A stretch of 17,068 nucleotides of DNA from assembly GCA_017616675.1 (NCBI GenBank), contig JAFZXR010000029.1, forward strand, positions 1 through 17,068, written 5' to 3'. The translations under genes and the position numbers were made by a program. The notes beneath the pieces were generated by a model, which made no database searches, was not told where the DNA came from, and saw nothing but the letters and a program-made list of their open reading frames with translations. Source of the DNA: Bacteroidales bacterium. GTDB taxonomy: Bacteria; Bacteroidota; Bacteroidia; Bacteroidales; F082. Position 1 is the stretch's first letter. Every line of letters starts with the position of its first letter. Below, piece after piece: positions 1 through 6,646 of this stretch.

Positions 1-303
<303 letters not shown>

Positions 304-326
304 TTAATCTCAAATTTATTTGGGTG

Positions 327-334
327 CAAAGATA
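327..334 (-). promoter_or_regulatory. Candidate -7 promoter element for the PFOR gene
   Basis: The plus strand reads CAAAGATA, so the minus strand carries TATCTTTG, an exact match to the Bacteroidota TAnnTTTG -7 element. It lies about 48 bases upstream of the PFOR ATG. I see no convincing -33 TTTG at the usual spacing. The spacer is AT-rich, so chance matches are possible. Confidence 0.5.
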
Positions 335-524
335 GTGATTTTTGTTTATTAAATTAAATGTTTTTCAAAATAAAAATTTCAAATGTATCTAATGTACTTC
401 TTTTTTGCGTTTTTGAACCTGATTTTGCATTTATTTAATTTTATAAATCAAAAAATATACTATATATTATATTTGGCAAATTAAAAAAATATATAAAAAT
501 CTTAGATAGTAAATAAAAAAGTTG

Positions 525-532
525 TATATTTG
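525..532 (+). promoter_or_regulatory. Candidate -7 promoter element before the DUF4143 remnant
   Basis: TATATTTG matches TAnnTTTG exactly. Transcription would start near 539, almost at the first usable start codons (TTG 541 or TTG 544), so a transcript would be nearly leaderless or would use the ATG at 589. No -33 TTTG is present at the expected distance. Confidence 0.4.
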
Positions 533-540
533 CAAACGGT

Positions 541-870
541 TTGTTGAACCTATTTTTAATTGACCCCGAAACATCGCTTCTTGAAAACATGGTAGCGATA
601 ACACTTCACAAGCAGTATGGCGATGGTTTGTATTATTATAACAAAAATGTAGAGGTTGATTTCTACGTTCCTGAAGAAAAAATGGCAATCCAAGTTTGTT
701 ATTCGTTGAGCGACGAACAAACTTTAAACCGTGAAGTTGAGGCGTTGATTAAGCTTAAAAAGGCATTTGGTCTTGATAAAATGTTGATAATCAGTAGGGA
801 TGAAGAGGAAAGCTTAGTATATCGTGGCGAACCGATAGAAGTGATCCCTGTTTGGAAATGGTTGTTGTAA
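541..870 (+). pseudogene. 5'-truncated remnant of a DUF4143-type AAA ATPase
   Basis: The 109-codon frame (TTG start; first in-frame ATG at 589) aligns by eye with only the C-terminal part of the Bacteroidota ATP-binding proteins that join an AAA_14 ATPase domain to DUF4143. Recognisable pieces are NGLLNLFLIDP (frame is open from 517, so the N-G before the TTG also fits), SLLENMVAITL, the nuclease-fold-like core VEVDFYVPEEKMAIQVCYSLSD with its E-V-D, the helix TLNREVEALIKL, and the ending IEVIPVWKWLL. Full members are about 380-450 residues; the Walker A/B part is missing and the upstream 230 bases are non-coding AT-rich sequence. The remaining frame is intact with no internal stop, so either the loss is recent or the short protein is still made. 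Function of the intact family is poorly defined; many are thought to be linked to mobile or toxin-like elements. I rate remnant over functional small protein. Confidence 0.68.
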
Positions 871-875
871 ACAAT

Positions 876-902
876 AAGAGCCCGCGGGAACCGCGGGCTC
901 TT
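876..902. terminator. Strong bidirectional hairpin terminator
   Basis: Arms AAGAGCCCGCGG (876-887) and CCGCGGGCTCTT (891-902) form a perfect 12-bp stem with a GAA loop, GC-rich core and A/T-rich flanks. On the plus strand it follows the stop of the DUF4143 remnant by a few bases and ends in TTTGTT. On the minus strand it lies 22 bases beyond the stop of the DUF1566-like lipoprotein gene. It most likely terminates transcription from both sides. Confidence 0.85.
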
Positions 903-924
903 TGTTACTATTTGTAATAATCGC

Positions 925-1512
925 TTAGAACGAATGGACTGCTCTGACTTTGTGATACTCTCCTTTTGAATAGCCATTGCCTGGATATGAACTTGCCCTT
1001 GCAAAAGTATCTTCGCTTGACGACCAATAAACAGCATCCAAAAATTCGGCACCGCCATTTTCTGTCAATGTTTCATTGATGATATTCTTAGCATTTACAA
1101 TATCTCCCAACTCGTAAAATGAGGGAAGATACCATCCGGTGACATCGCCGACATTCTTGCTATTGCACCATTCGAATGCAGGATACTGTTCCAAATCAAA
1201 ATTTGAGATTATCAAATCCATGTTTGACTTGCCGTCATTAAAAGATGTCGAGCCTGTTACAACGTTTTCCTTGCTCCATTTACGGAAACCGTATGGTTCA
1301 TCCATGGAAACAATCATTCCGTGTCGGCCTTCATCCGAAATCTTATAAACAACACCATTGACTCCGTTTACATCATAGTAATCGCCGATGTTGTAAATCG
1401 TTTCGTTTCCGCCTCCACCGCCATTGCCGGAGTCTGTTGAAGCATTGTCTTTCTTACATCCGCTGAAAATTGCAAGGATGCTCATTAAAATAAACAAACT
1501 TAATTTTTTCAT
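925..1512 (-). CDS. Outer-membrane lipoprotein with DUF1566/Lcl-like C-terminal domain
   Basis: The 195-residue product starts with a lipoprotein signal (MKKLSLFILM, hydrophobic core, then FSGC with lipidated Cys19), followed by KKD and a flexible Ser/Gly linker with a run of five glycines (residues 31-35). The rest shows the pattern of the DUF1566 / Fibrobacter paralogous-domain family: AFEWCNSKN then GWYLPSFYEL (about 112-134), VYWSSSE (161-167) and the ending KVRAVHSF. These C-type-lectin-like domains are common on exported proteins of Bacteroidota and Fibrobacteres; their ligands are generally unknown, so no function is assigned. It is 52 bases behind the Cys/His-rich lipoprotein gene on the same strand, with no clear promoter between, and may be the last gene of the division-protein transcript, ending at the 876-902 hairpin. 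Confidence 0.82.
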   Translation of the reverse strand: MKKLSLFILMSILAIFSGCKKDNASTDSGNGGGGGNETIYNIGDYYDVNGVNGVVYKISDEGRHGMIVSMDEPYGFRKWSKENVVTGSTSFNDGKSNMDLIISNFDLEQYPAFEWCNSKNVGDVTGWYLPSFYELGDIVNAKNIINETLTENGGAEFLDAVYWSSSEDTFARASSYPGNGYSKGEYHKVRAVHSF

Positions 1513-1564
1513 AGTTTTATTCTTTTTTTTGTTTTTCCGCAGTCCCGGCGGGTGGTTCTAACAA

Positions 1565-2029
1565 TTATTTTTCAGCGTGTTGGCAACCTTCGTGCTGGTG
1601 TTGGCAACCCTCATGCTGATGCTGGCAACCCTCATGCTGATGCTGGCAACCTTCGTGGTTTCCTTCGCATTTCTTTTCACCTTCTTTGCAGCACTTGTGC
1701 TCGCCTTCGCATTTTCCTTCGTGCTTGCACTCATGCTTTGGCATGTTGGCCTTCATTTCCTGCATTTTCTTTGCCATGTCGATGACTTCAGCTTTCTGGG
1801 CTTCGTCGAGGTTTTCCCAGTTGGCGAGGGCTTCGACCATCTTATCCATGCAGCACATCATCTCCGGGCATGGTGCCTGCTGATGATCGCACTCATGGTG
1901 CTTTTCGCACTGCTCTTTCTTATCTTTGCAGCACTCTTTCTGTTCGCAATTCTCTTTGTTTTCCTGTTTGTCGCAGCATGATGTCATCAAAAATGCTGCA
2001 AGACCTAATGTTAAAAACAACTTTTTCAT
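1565..2029 (-). CDS. Cys/His-rich lipoprotein with tandem metal-ligand heptads
   Basis: I start it at the ATG at 2029, giving 154 residues with a lipoprotein signal MKKLFLTLGLAAFLMTSC (Cys18 lipidated, then Cys19). A longer in-frame start at 2056 would put a hydrophilic MFNIKKNTK extension before the signal and is less likely. The mature chain has about 19 Cys and 14 His: a Cys-rich block (about 18-64) with CCDK, ECCK, HHECDH, PCPEMMCCM; a charged helical stretch without Cys (about 66-98); then KHECKHEGKCEGEHKCC and four copies of the heptad GCQHQHE ending QHAEK. Dense C, CC and HxH patterns argue for binding soft or borderline metal ions (copper, zinc, cadmium, mercury), possibly as a periplasmic or outer-membrane sink or chaperone. 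I recognise no named family. It sits 28 bases behind the DivIC/FtsB-like gene, same strand. Existence of the gene is well supported; the metal role is inference. Confidence 0.8.
   Translation of the reverse strand: MKKLFLTLGLAAFLMTSCCDKQENKENCEQKECCKDKKEQCEKHHECDHQQAPCPEMMCCMDKMVEALANWENLDEAQKAEVIDMAKKMQEMKANMPKHECKHEGKCEGEHKCCKEGEKKCEGNHEGCQHQHEGCQHQHEGCQHQHEGCQHAEK
1581..1658 (-). repeat. 21-bp in-frame tandem repeat encoding GCQHQHE heptads
   Basis: Units begin with TGGCAACC at 1581, 1602, 1623 and 1644 (plus-strand view). Units two and three are identical over 21 bp; unit one differs at a few positions and unit four keeps about 15 bp. The period of 21 keeps the reading frame, so copy number can change without breaking the protein. 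Confidence 0.92.
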
Positions 2030-2057
2030 TTTAGTATTTTTTTTAATGTTAAACAAT

Positions 2058-2354
2058 TTATTCCTTGATGTCCAAAATGTAGACCACCTCGTCGTCGCGC
2101 TTCATCAGATGCTGCTCGCGGGCAACCTTCTCGAGTAGGGCGGTGTCGCTTTTCAAGGCGTGGAGCGTCTGCTCCTGCTTTTCGATTTCATGGTCGTAAT
2201 ACTCCACTTCCTTCTTCATTTTGCGCAGCTTGCGATAGCTTTTGCCTTGCTCGAAAACGTTGTATTGGTCAATAAATACAATGAGTGCGGCGAATATCAG
2301 CGTCGCTATGACATATTTGTTTGAAAGCTTCCTTAAAACGTCCTTAAAACTCAT
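2058..2354 (-). CDS. DivIC/FtsB-like septum formation initiator family protein
   Basis: A 98-residue protein with a short cytoplasmic head (1-12), one membrane helix (about 13-29, YVIATLIFAALIVFI), then a charged coiled coil (about 37-77) and the conserved tail LLEKVAREQHLMKRDDEVVYIL. This is the layout of the FtsB/DivIC family, bitopic inner-membrane proteins that act with FtsL and FtsQ/DivIB in the divisome. Length is normal. It starts with ATG at 2354 and has a TATCTTTG element just upstream, diverging from the transglutaminase-like gene. Two lipoprotein genes follow on the same strand at 28 and 52 bases. The family call is confident; the choice between FtsB and DivIC naming is not possible from sequence alone. 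Confidence 0.88.
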   Translation of the reverse strand: MSFKDVLRKLSNKYVIATLIFAALIVFIDQYNVFEQGKSYRKLRKMKKEVEYYDHEIEKQEQTLHALKSDTALLEKVAREQHLMKRDDEVVYILDIKE

Positions 2355-2368
2355 TGTCTAAATTTTTG

Positions 2369-2376
2369 CAAAGATA
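2369..2376 (-). promoter_or_regulatory. Candidate -7 promoter element for the DivIC/FtsB-like gene
   Basis: CAAAGATA on the plus strand is TATCTTTG on the minus strand, an exact TAnnTTTG match 15 bases before the ATG, which would give a very short leader. No clear -33 TTTG. Confidence 0.5.
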
Positions 2377-2388
2377 CAAATTTTATTT

Positions 2389-2420
2389 TTTGAATATGTA
2401 AGATTTTTTTATTATTTTTG
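2389..2420 (+). promoter_or_regulatory. Bacteroidota-type promoter for the transglutaminase-like gene
   Basis: TTTG at 2389-2392, 20 bases, then TATTTTTG at 2413-2420. This matches both parts of the Bacteroidota housekeeping promoter (TTTG, about 19-20 spacer, TAnnTTTG) and predicts a start site near 2427, leaving a leader of about 16 bases before the ATG at 2443. Confidence 0.68.
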
Positions 2421-2442
2421 CGGAATAAATAAGAAAATAATC

Positions 2443-4065
2443 ATGAAAAAACTGGTTTTTGCTTTGATTTTGATGTTCGTCGGCCTTGCGGCATATTCGC
2501 AGGATGATGAGTATCAAAAATATCTCGAATCGCAAAGAAAACAATATCAGCAGAGCGTCAATGCGTATCAGAAGGATATGCAGCAGATGGGGCAGGATAT
2601 GCAGGACTATATCGACAAACAGAATGCCGAATTTGCCGATTTTATGGCCAAACAATGGGAGCTTTTCAATGAGTTCGCCAAAGATCAGGTCGAGATGAAC
2701 AAGCCGAAGCCGACGAAAGTGCCCGTCGCGACGGTGAATAACGACGAAAAGCAGTTTTCTTCGAAAGAGATTCAGTATACCAAAGAGGTGGAGCTGCCGA
2801 AGGTGACACATGCCACGGCGGTGACGATAGAGAAGGAGGATAACAACAAATACGAGCAGCGTGTGAGCGTCGACGAGAAAGGCGTGAAAAACGTGCCGAT
2901 GAGTGACATGGAGAGGTCGAAAAAACTCGCCATCGACAACAGCAACAACCTTTTGCTGAATTTCTACGGCCGTCAGGTGAACCTGCATTTCGACCCGAAG
3001 CTGAGGATAAAAAGTAGCGGCATCGACGAGAAAAACGTGTCGGAATACTTCAAAAAAATGGCAAAATGCCAGAACGAGACAAAGGCCTTGTGGGGCGAGG
3101 TCAAAGGCGTTGTCGACCAGTTCGGACTCAACGAATGGGGCTATTTCTGTCTGCTCCGTACCCTCTCGGAGAAGGTGTTTTCGAATGTCAACGACCGTGT
3201 GATGTTCTGTTTTTACATGCTGCGTAACGAAGGCGGCTTCAAGACGCGTATCGGTCGCGGAAAAGACAGCGGCAACCTTACGCTTCTGATTGCTCTCGAC
3301 AACAGCAAACAGGTGTATTCCTACACTTTCTTCCGCTTCGACGACGACAACAAAGGCAACAAGGTGAAATACTACTGTGTGTACGGCGGCGGAAAGGCCA
3401 ACGAGGCGGTTTATTCGTACAGCTTCAGCGAGCAAGATGCGGCGAAACGCCAGATGACACTGGACTTCACGAAGAACCTCAACATGGGCGAGTGTAACGT
3501 GAACCGCGAGCTGAAGCTCACGAAAGACAAGACGATAACGCTGCCTTACAACAAGTCGCACATCGCTTACCTCGACGATGTCCCGATGACGGTGTTCCCG
3601 ATTTATTTCACCACGGCGCTGCCTATCGAGTCGCAGAAAGTGCTGCTCAACACCTTCGACCAGATGAAGAAAGACTACACCCCGACGCAGTTTATCAGCA
3701 TGCTGCTGCATTTCGTGCAGACGGGATTCGAATACAAGACCGACGAGGAACAGTTCGGCTATGAGAAATATTTCTATCCCGAGGAGGTGATAGGATATCC
3801 TTACTGCGACTGTGAAGACCGGTCGGCGTTGTTCGCCTGGCTGGTGGAGCGCTACACCAACGCAAAGGTGATCGGTCTGCAGTACGAAGGCCACATGGCC
3901 ACAGCTGTTTACTTCGGCGACAACGCCGACGTGAAAGGCGACGGATTTATGTACGGCGGCAAGAAATATTTCGTGTGCGACCCGACATACATCAACGCGT
4001 CGATCGGAATGTGCATGCCACAGTACAAAGGGAAGACTCCGAAGGTGATAAAACTTAAAAAGTAA
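2443..4065 (+). CDS. Exported transglutaminase-like protein with N-terminal coiled coil
   Basis: The 540-residue product has a Sec signal (MKKLVFALILMFVGLAAYSQ, cleavage near residue 19-20). Next comes a Gln/Met-rich helical, probably coiled-coil, segment (about 21-85, many QxxM and QDM units), a central part with beta-rich character (about 180-400), and a C-terminal transglutaminase-like core. The catalytic triad is visible: Cys457 in YCDCEDRSALFAWL, His484 in YEGHMATAVYF and Asp513 in FVCDPTYINASIG. In this superfamily the Cys-His-Asp set works as a cysteine protease, a transglutaminase or a peptide-cleaving enzyme; which applies here cannot be told. A periplasmic or cell-surface site is expected from the signal. 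It has its own promoter, diverges from the division gene and is followed by a repeat-bearing spacer. Cys455 two residues before the nucleophile is a minor oddity. Confidence 0.85.
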   Translation: MKKLVFALILMFVGLAAYSQDDEYQKYLESQRKQYQQSVNAYQKDMQQMGQDMQDYIDKQNAEFADFMAKQWELFNEFAKDQVEMNKPKPTKVPVATVNNDEKQFSSKEIQYTKEVELPKVTHATAVTIEKEDNNKYEQRVSVDEKGVKNVPMSDMERSKKLAIDNSNNLLLNFYGRQVNLHFDPKLRIKSSGIDEKNVSEYFKKMAKCQNETKALWGEVKGVVDQFGLNEWGYFCLLRTLSEKVFSNVNDRVMFCFYMLRNEGGFKTRIGRGKDSGNLTLLIALDNSKQVYSYTFFRFDDDNKGNKVKYYCVYGGGKANEAVYSYSFSEQDAAKRQMTLDFTKNLNMGECNVNRELKLTKDKTITLPYNKSHIAYLDDVPMTVFPIYFTTALPIESQKVLLNTFDQMKKDYTPTQFISMLLHFVQTGFEYKTDEEQFGYEKYFYPEEVIGYPYCDCEDRSALFAWLVERYTNAKVIGLQYEGHMATAVYFGDNADVKGDGFMYGGKKYFVCDPTYINASIGMCMPQYKGKTPKVIKLKK

Positions 4066-4074
4066 CTAACAACC

Positions 4075-4123
4075 GTCATTTCGACTGAACATCGAACGCA
4101 GTGAGATGGTAATGGAGAAATCC
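4075..4123 (+). repeat. Extragenic repeat unit, left copy
   Basis: Begins GTCATTTCGACTGAACATCG and ends GAGAAATCC. It shares its outer ten bases and its inner AAATCC end with an inverted partner at 4194-4254. It has no coding frame and lies 10 bases behind the transglutaminase-like gene. It resembles short extragenic repeats that I recall as scattered in Bacteroidota genomes; copy number here is unknown. Confidence 0.68.
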
Positions 4124-4193
4124 TTTTTAGTAAAAAACAAACTATAGAAACGACAAACTAGTTATAACTATAATAAATGATTTCGTTGATGGA

Positions 4194-4254
4194 GGATTTA
4201 TTCGCCAAGGCGAATGCTTTCGCAAGCTCAGGTCTCGACTACGCTCGAAATGAC
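4194..4254 (-). repeat. Extragenic repeat unit, right inverted copy
   Basis: Read on the minus strand it starts GTCATTTCGAGCGTAGTCGA and ends AATAAATCC, so it mirrors the left copy. Internally it holds small hairpins: TTCGCC-AA-GGCGAA (4201-4214) and an overlapping GCGAA/TTCGC pair. The 70 bases between the copies (4124-4193) are AT-rich with no gene. Confidence 0.68.
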
Positions 4255-4272
4255 GATAACAATTGAACAATT

Positions 4273-4710
4273 ATGAATAAGAAATTATTAGTTACGATTT
4301 TGATTATCCTTGCGGTGGCGGGTGCTGCCGCGGCATCGTATTTTATATGGTTCCACCACGATTATGTCGACCCGGAGATTGATGAGCCGGAGGTGTTTCA
4401 CGATGTGGAATTCGACGAAGACCTGCTCATCGGAGTGTGGAAGGAAAACGACCTTTATTACCGTTACAACGACGATGGCACTGCTGTGACTTGGGACCTT
4501 GCCGACGATGTGATGGAAGACGAGGGCACACAGCTCACCTGGACGCTCGAGGGCGACATCTTCACGCATTATTATCAGATGGAGATTGGCGGAATCATCC
4601 CGAAAGTCTACACCATGAAGACGTTAGAACTCGACTTGATGGAATATAACGACGATTACGGAGTGAACCACACCTTCACGAAGGTTCAAGAGCTTCAGCT
4701 TATTCAGTAA
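4273..4710 (+). CDS. Membrane-anchored lipocalin-like protein
   Basis: A 145-residue protein with an N-terminal hydrophobic helix (about 5-26, rich in Ile/Leu/Ala) without an obvious lipobox, so it is probably an anchor or an uncleaved signal. A short acidic linker (DPEIDEPEVFHD) follows. Residues 52-138 read LIGVWKENDLYYRYNDDGTA, then WDLADDVMEDEGTQLTWTLEGD, then IPKVYTMKTLELD and FTKV. This pattern of G-W start, short beta strands, W-x-L and a closing TKV fits the small lipocalin-like domains common in Bacteroidota, whose ligands are mostly unknown. It starts with ATG 18 bases after the right repeat copy, with no clear TAnnTTTG element. Its last 11 bases overlap the end of the convergent TPR gene. 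The coding call is solid, the fold is a pattern-based guess. Confidence 0.75.
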   Translation: MNKKLLVTILIILAVAGAAAASYFIWFHHDYVDPEIDEPEVFHDVEFDEDLLIGVWKENDLYYRYNDDGTAVTWDLADDVMEDEGTQLTWTLEGDIFTHYYQMEIGGIIPKVYTMKTLELDLMEYNDDYGVNHTFTKVQELQLIQ

Positions 4711-6646
4711 ACCTCTTCATCACGACGTAGGCCTCGGGGATGCCTAGCTCTCCGGCTTTACTTAAGTCTTTGATAGCCTGTGACTTCTTGTTGAGATAGA
4801 GCTCGGTCAAGGCGCGGTTGTAATATGCCTCGCCGAGGTTTGGCTCGTATTTTATGGCCATGGTGTAGTCGTCGATGGCCTTCTGGAACTCCTGCATCTG
4901 CAGGTGGATGTTACCCATGTTATACCACACATAAGGATTGCGTTTGTTTTTAGCCCAGACTGTCGTTATCGTCGTCAGCGACTGCTGATAATCGGGCTTC
5001 TCCTGGGTGGGAGTGAAGTTTTCGGTGTTTCGTTTTTGCGTGATATATATGGTGTTTTCGTAGTTTTTGTCGGTCACGACGAGTTCAGCTTTGGCATTCT
5101 GCACCACTGAAAGGTTTATTCCTGCGTAAACGCCGAATGTCGGGTCGTCGAGGAGCTCGGTAAACAGATTTTCGCTTCGCTGATAGTTGAAAATCTCGAA
5201 GTTTAAAATCCCGTTAAGGAAAATTCTAAGCGACTGATTATCAATATTTTCAATTATTGAATCGTTGACAAATGACTTATGGTTCTCGTCGAAGATGTCG
5301 TTCACCACAAAGGCAATCTTTCCGTTGAGGTCGGTGCTTTGCGACAACTGGCTGAGCGTGGCGTCGATGTAGAATTTCTCGTTGTCGGTGATGTTGACTA
5401 TGAACGAGCCTCGCGGCTTGATGTTGATGTCGGAAAACTGTATCAGAGTCTTCTGTCGGTTGCCGTCTACGAAGTCCGACTCGAAGCTGATGATTTTGTT
5501 GTAATCCATCTTCGAATACTGGGCGTAGAGCGAGTCGACGTTGGCTTTGTCTTCGCTCACATAGGCCATGATCTGCTTGGCATGCCATTGGTCTTGCTCC
5601 GCCCCGCGGATGTCGTCTTTCTCGTATTTCACCACTGCTCGGTTGATCCATGCGTCGATGAAGTCGGGGAAGAGCTCGATGACCTTGGTGAAGTCGTCTT
5701 CGGCGGCGTCCCAGTCTTTCATCCTATAGTAAAGGATGCCTCGGTTGAAGTATCCGTAGATGTTTTGCGGGTTGATCTCGATTACCTTATTATATAATGC
5801 GAGGGCGAAGTCGTATTCTTCGCGCATTGAGTAGATGATGGCTCGGTTGAAGTAGGTGAGGGCGTTGCGTTGGTCGAGTTGGTTCACCTTTTCGTAGTCG
5901 TTCAACGCCGCGGTGGTGTCACCGAGGTTAAGGTATGCCACGGCTCTGTTGAAATAGATGAGAGGGTTGTCTTTTTCCATGCGCAACGCGGCGTTGAAGT
6001 CGTCCATCGCCGCCTGGTATTCTTCGCGTTCGAGCTCGATCATGCCGCGTCTCACGATAGCCTCCACGTTGAAGAAGTCGTTATACACCGCGCTGTTCAT
6101 ATCGCTGAGCGAGCCGTCGAGGTCGTTGAGGTAACGCTTCGCTATGCCGCGCGAGATGTAGGCGTTGGCGTTGTCGGGGTTGATGATCAGCGCGGTGTCG
6201 AACTCGGCCACGGCATCAGCGTAGTTGTTTAAGTGCATGAGTGTTGAGCCCGACGCTATGTGCAGGTCTTCGCTGAACGGGTCGAGGCTGATGGCGTGCC
6301 GGAAGTCGGACATGGCATCGGCGTAGTTGGAGAGGCGGTCGTTGGCCACGCCGCGATAATGGTAGGCGCGAACGTACAACGGATGAATCTCCAGAGTGCG
6401 CGTGAAGTCGTCGACGGCACCGCTATAGTCGCTGAGATAGTATTTTGCTATTCCGCGAAGGAAATAAGCCTCGAAATCGTTGGGTTTCGCGATGATGGCG
6501 ACGTTGAAATTCTTTATCGCCTCGGTGTAGTTCTCCTTCGAGAGCTCGATCTTTCCCATCAGCACGAAATGCCGGTGGTTGATCTGTGCGCTCATCTCCG
6601 CCAGGGGAACGATGAGGAAAAACAATATGATGATAAGCTTTTTCAA
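4700..6646 (-). CDS. Exported tetratricopeptide repeat protein
   Basis: The 648-residue product has a Sec signal (MKKLIIILFFLIVPLAEMSA, cleavage before Gln21). About ten consecutive 34-residue TPR units run from about 24 to 363, with typical cores such as AYFLRGIAKYYLSDYSGAVDDF and YFNRGILYYRMKDWDAAEDDF. A non-TPR region of mixed character follows (about 364-569, including IKPRGSFIVNITDNEKFYID), then two more TPR units (about 570-637) ending in KRFTE. TPR solenoids bind other proteins; a periplasmic or outer-membrane-associated scaffold is likely. It starts with TTG at 6646, directly after and in frame with the TAG of the LytTR gene. The MKKL signal supports this start, which points to translational coupling and joint function with the regulator. 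It ends overlapping the convergent lipocalin-like gene by 11 bases. No specific partner can be named. Confidence 0.85.
   Translation of the reverse strand: MKKLIIILFFLIVPLAEMSAQINHRHFVLMGKIELSKENYTEAIKNFNVAIIAKPNDFEAYFLRGIAKYYLSDYSGAVDDFTRTLEIHPLYVRAYHYRGVANDRLSNYADAMSDFRHAISLDPFSEDLHIASGSTLMHLNNYADAVAEFDTALIINPDNANAYISRGIAKRYLNDLDGSLSDMNSAVYNDFFNVEAIVRRGMIELEREEYQAAMDDFNAALRMEKDNPLIYFNRAVAYLNLGDTTAALNDYEKVNQLDQRNALTYFNRAIIYSMREEYDFALALYNKVIEINPQNIYGYFNRGILYYRMKDWDAAEDDFTKVIELFPDFIDAWINRAVVKYEKDDIRGAEQDQWHAKQIMAYVSEDKANVDSLYAQYSKMDYNKIISFESDFVDGNRQKTLIQFSDINIKPRGSFIVNITDNEKFYIDATLSQLSQSTDLNGKIAFVVNDIFDENHKSFVNDSIIENIDNQSLRIFLNGILNFEIFNYQRSENLFTELLDDPTFGVYAGINLSVVQNAKAELVVTDKNYENTIYITQKRNTENFTPTQEKPDYQQSLTTITTVWAKNKRNPYVWYNMGNIHLQMQEFQKAIDDYTMAIKYEPNLGEAYYNRALTELYLNKKSQAIKDLSKAGELGIPEAYVVMKRFTE

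Noticed and set aside
1525..1562. GC-rich patch between the two lipoprotein genes, considered as a terminator
   Set aside because: The best pairing is a 4-bp stem (CCGC/GCGG), and on the transcribed minus strand it is followed by an A-run instead of a T-run.
1581..1658. Tandem repeats considered as a CRISPR array
   Set aside because: Units are 21 bp, contiguous without spacers, in frame, and encode the protein heptads.
1577..1981. 134-codon plus-strand frame that looks like a hydrophobic membrane protein
   Set aside because: It is antisense to the Cys/His-rich lipoprotein. The repeated LATLMLM pattern is only the reverse reading of the 21-bp repeat.
2383..3894. 503-codon open frame on the minus strand opposite the transglutaminase-like gene
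   Set aside because: It lies antisense to a gene with a signal peptide, promoter and complete catalytic triad. Its translation is rich in His, Val, Arg and Leu with no recognisable domain, as expected for a codon-bias shadow.
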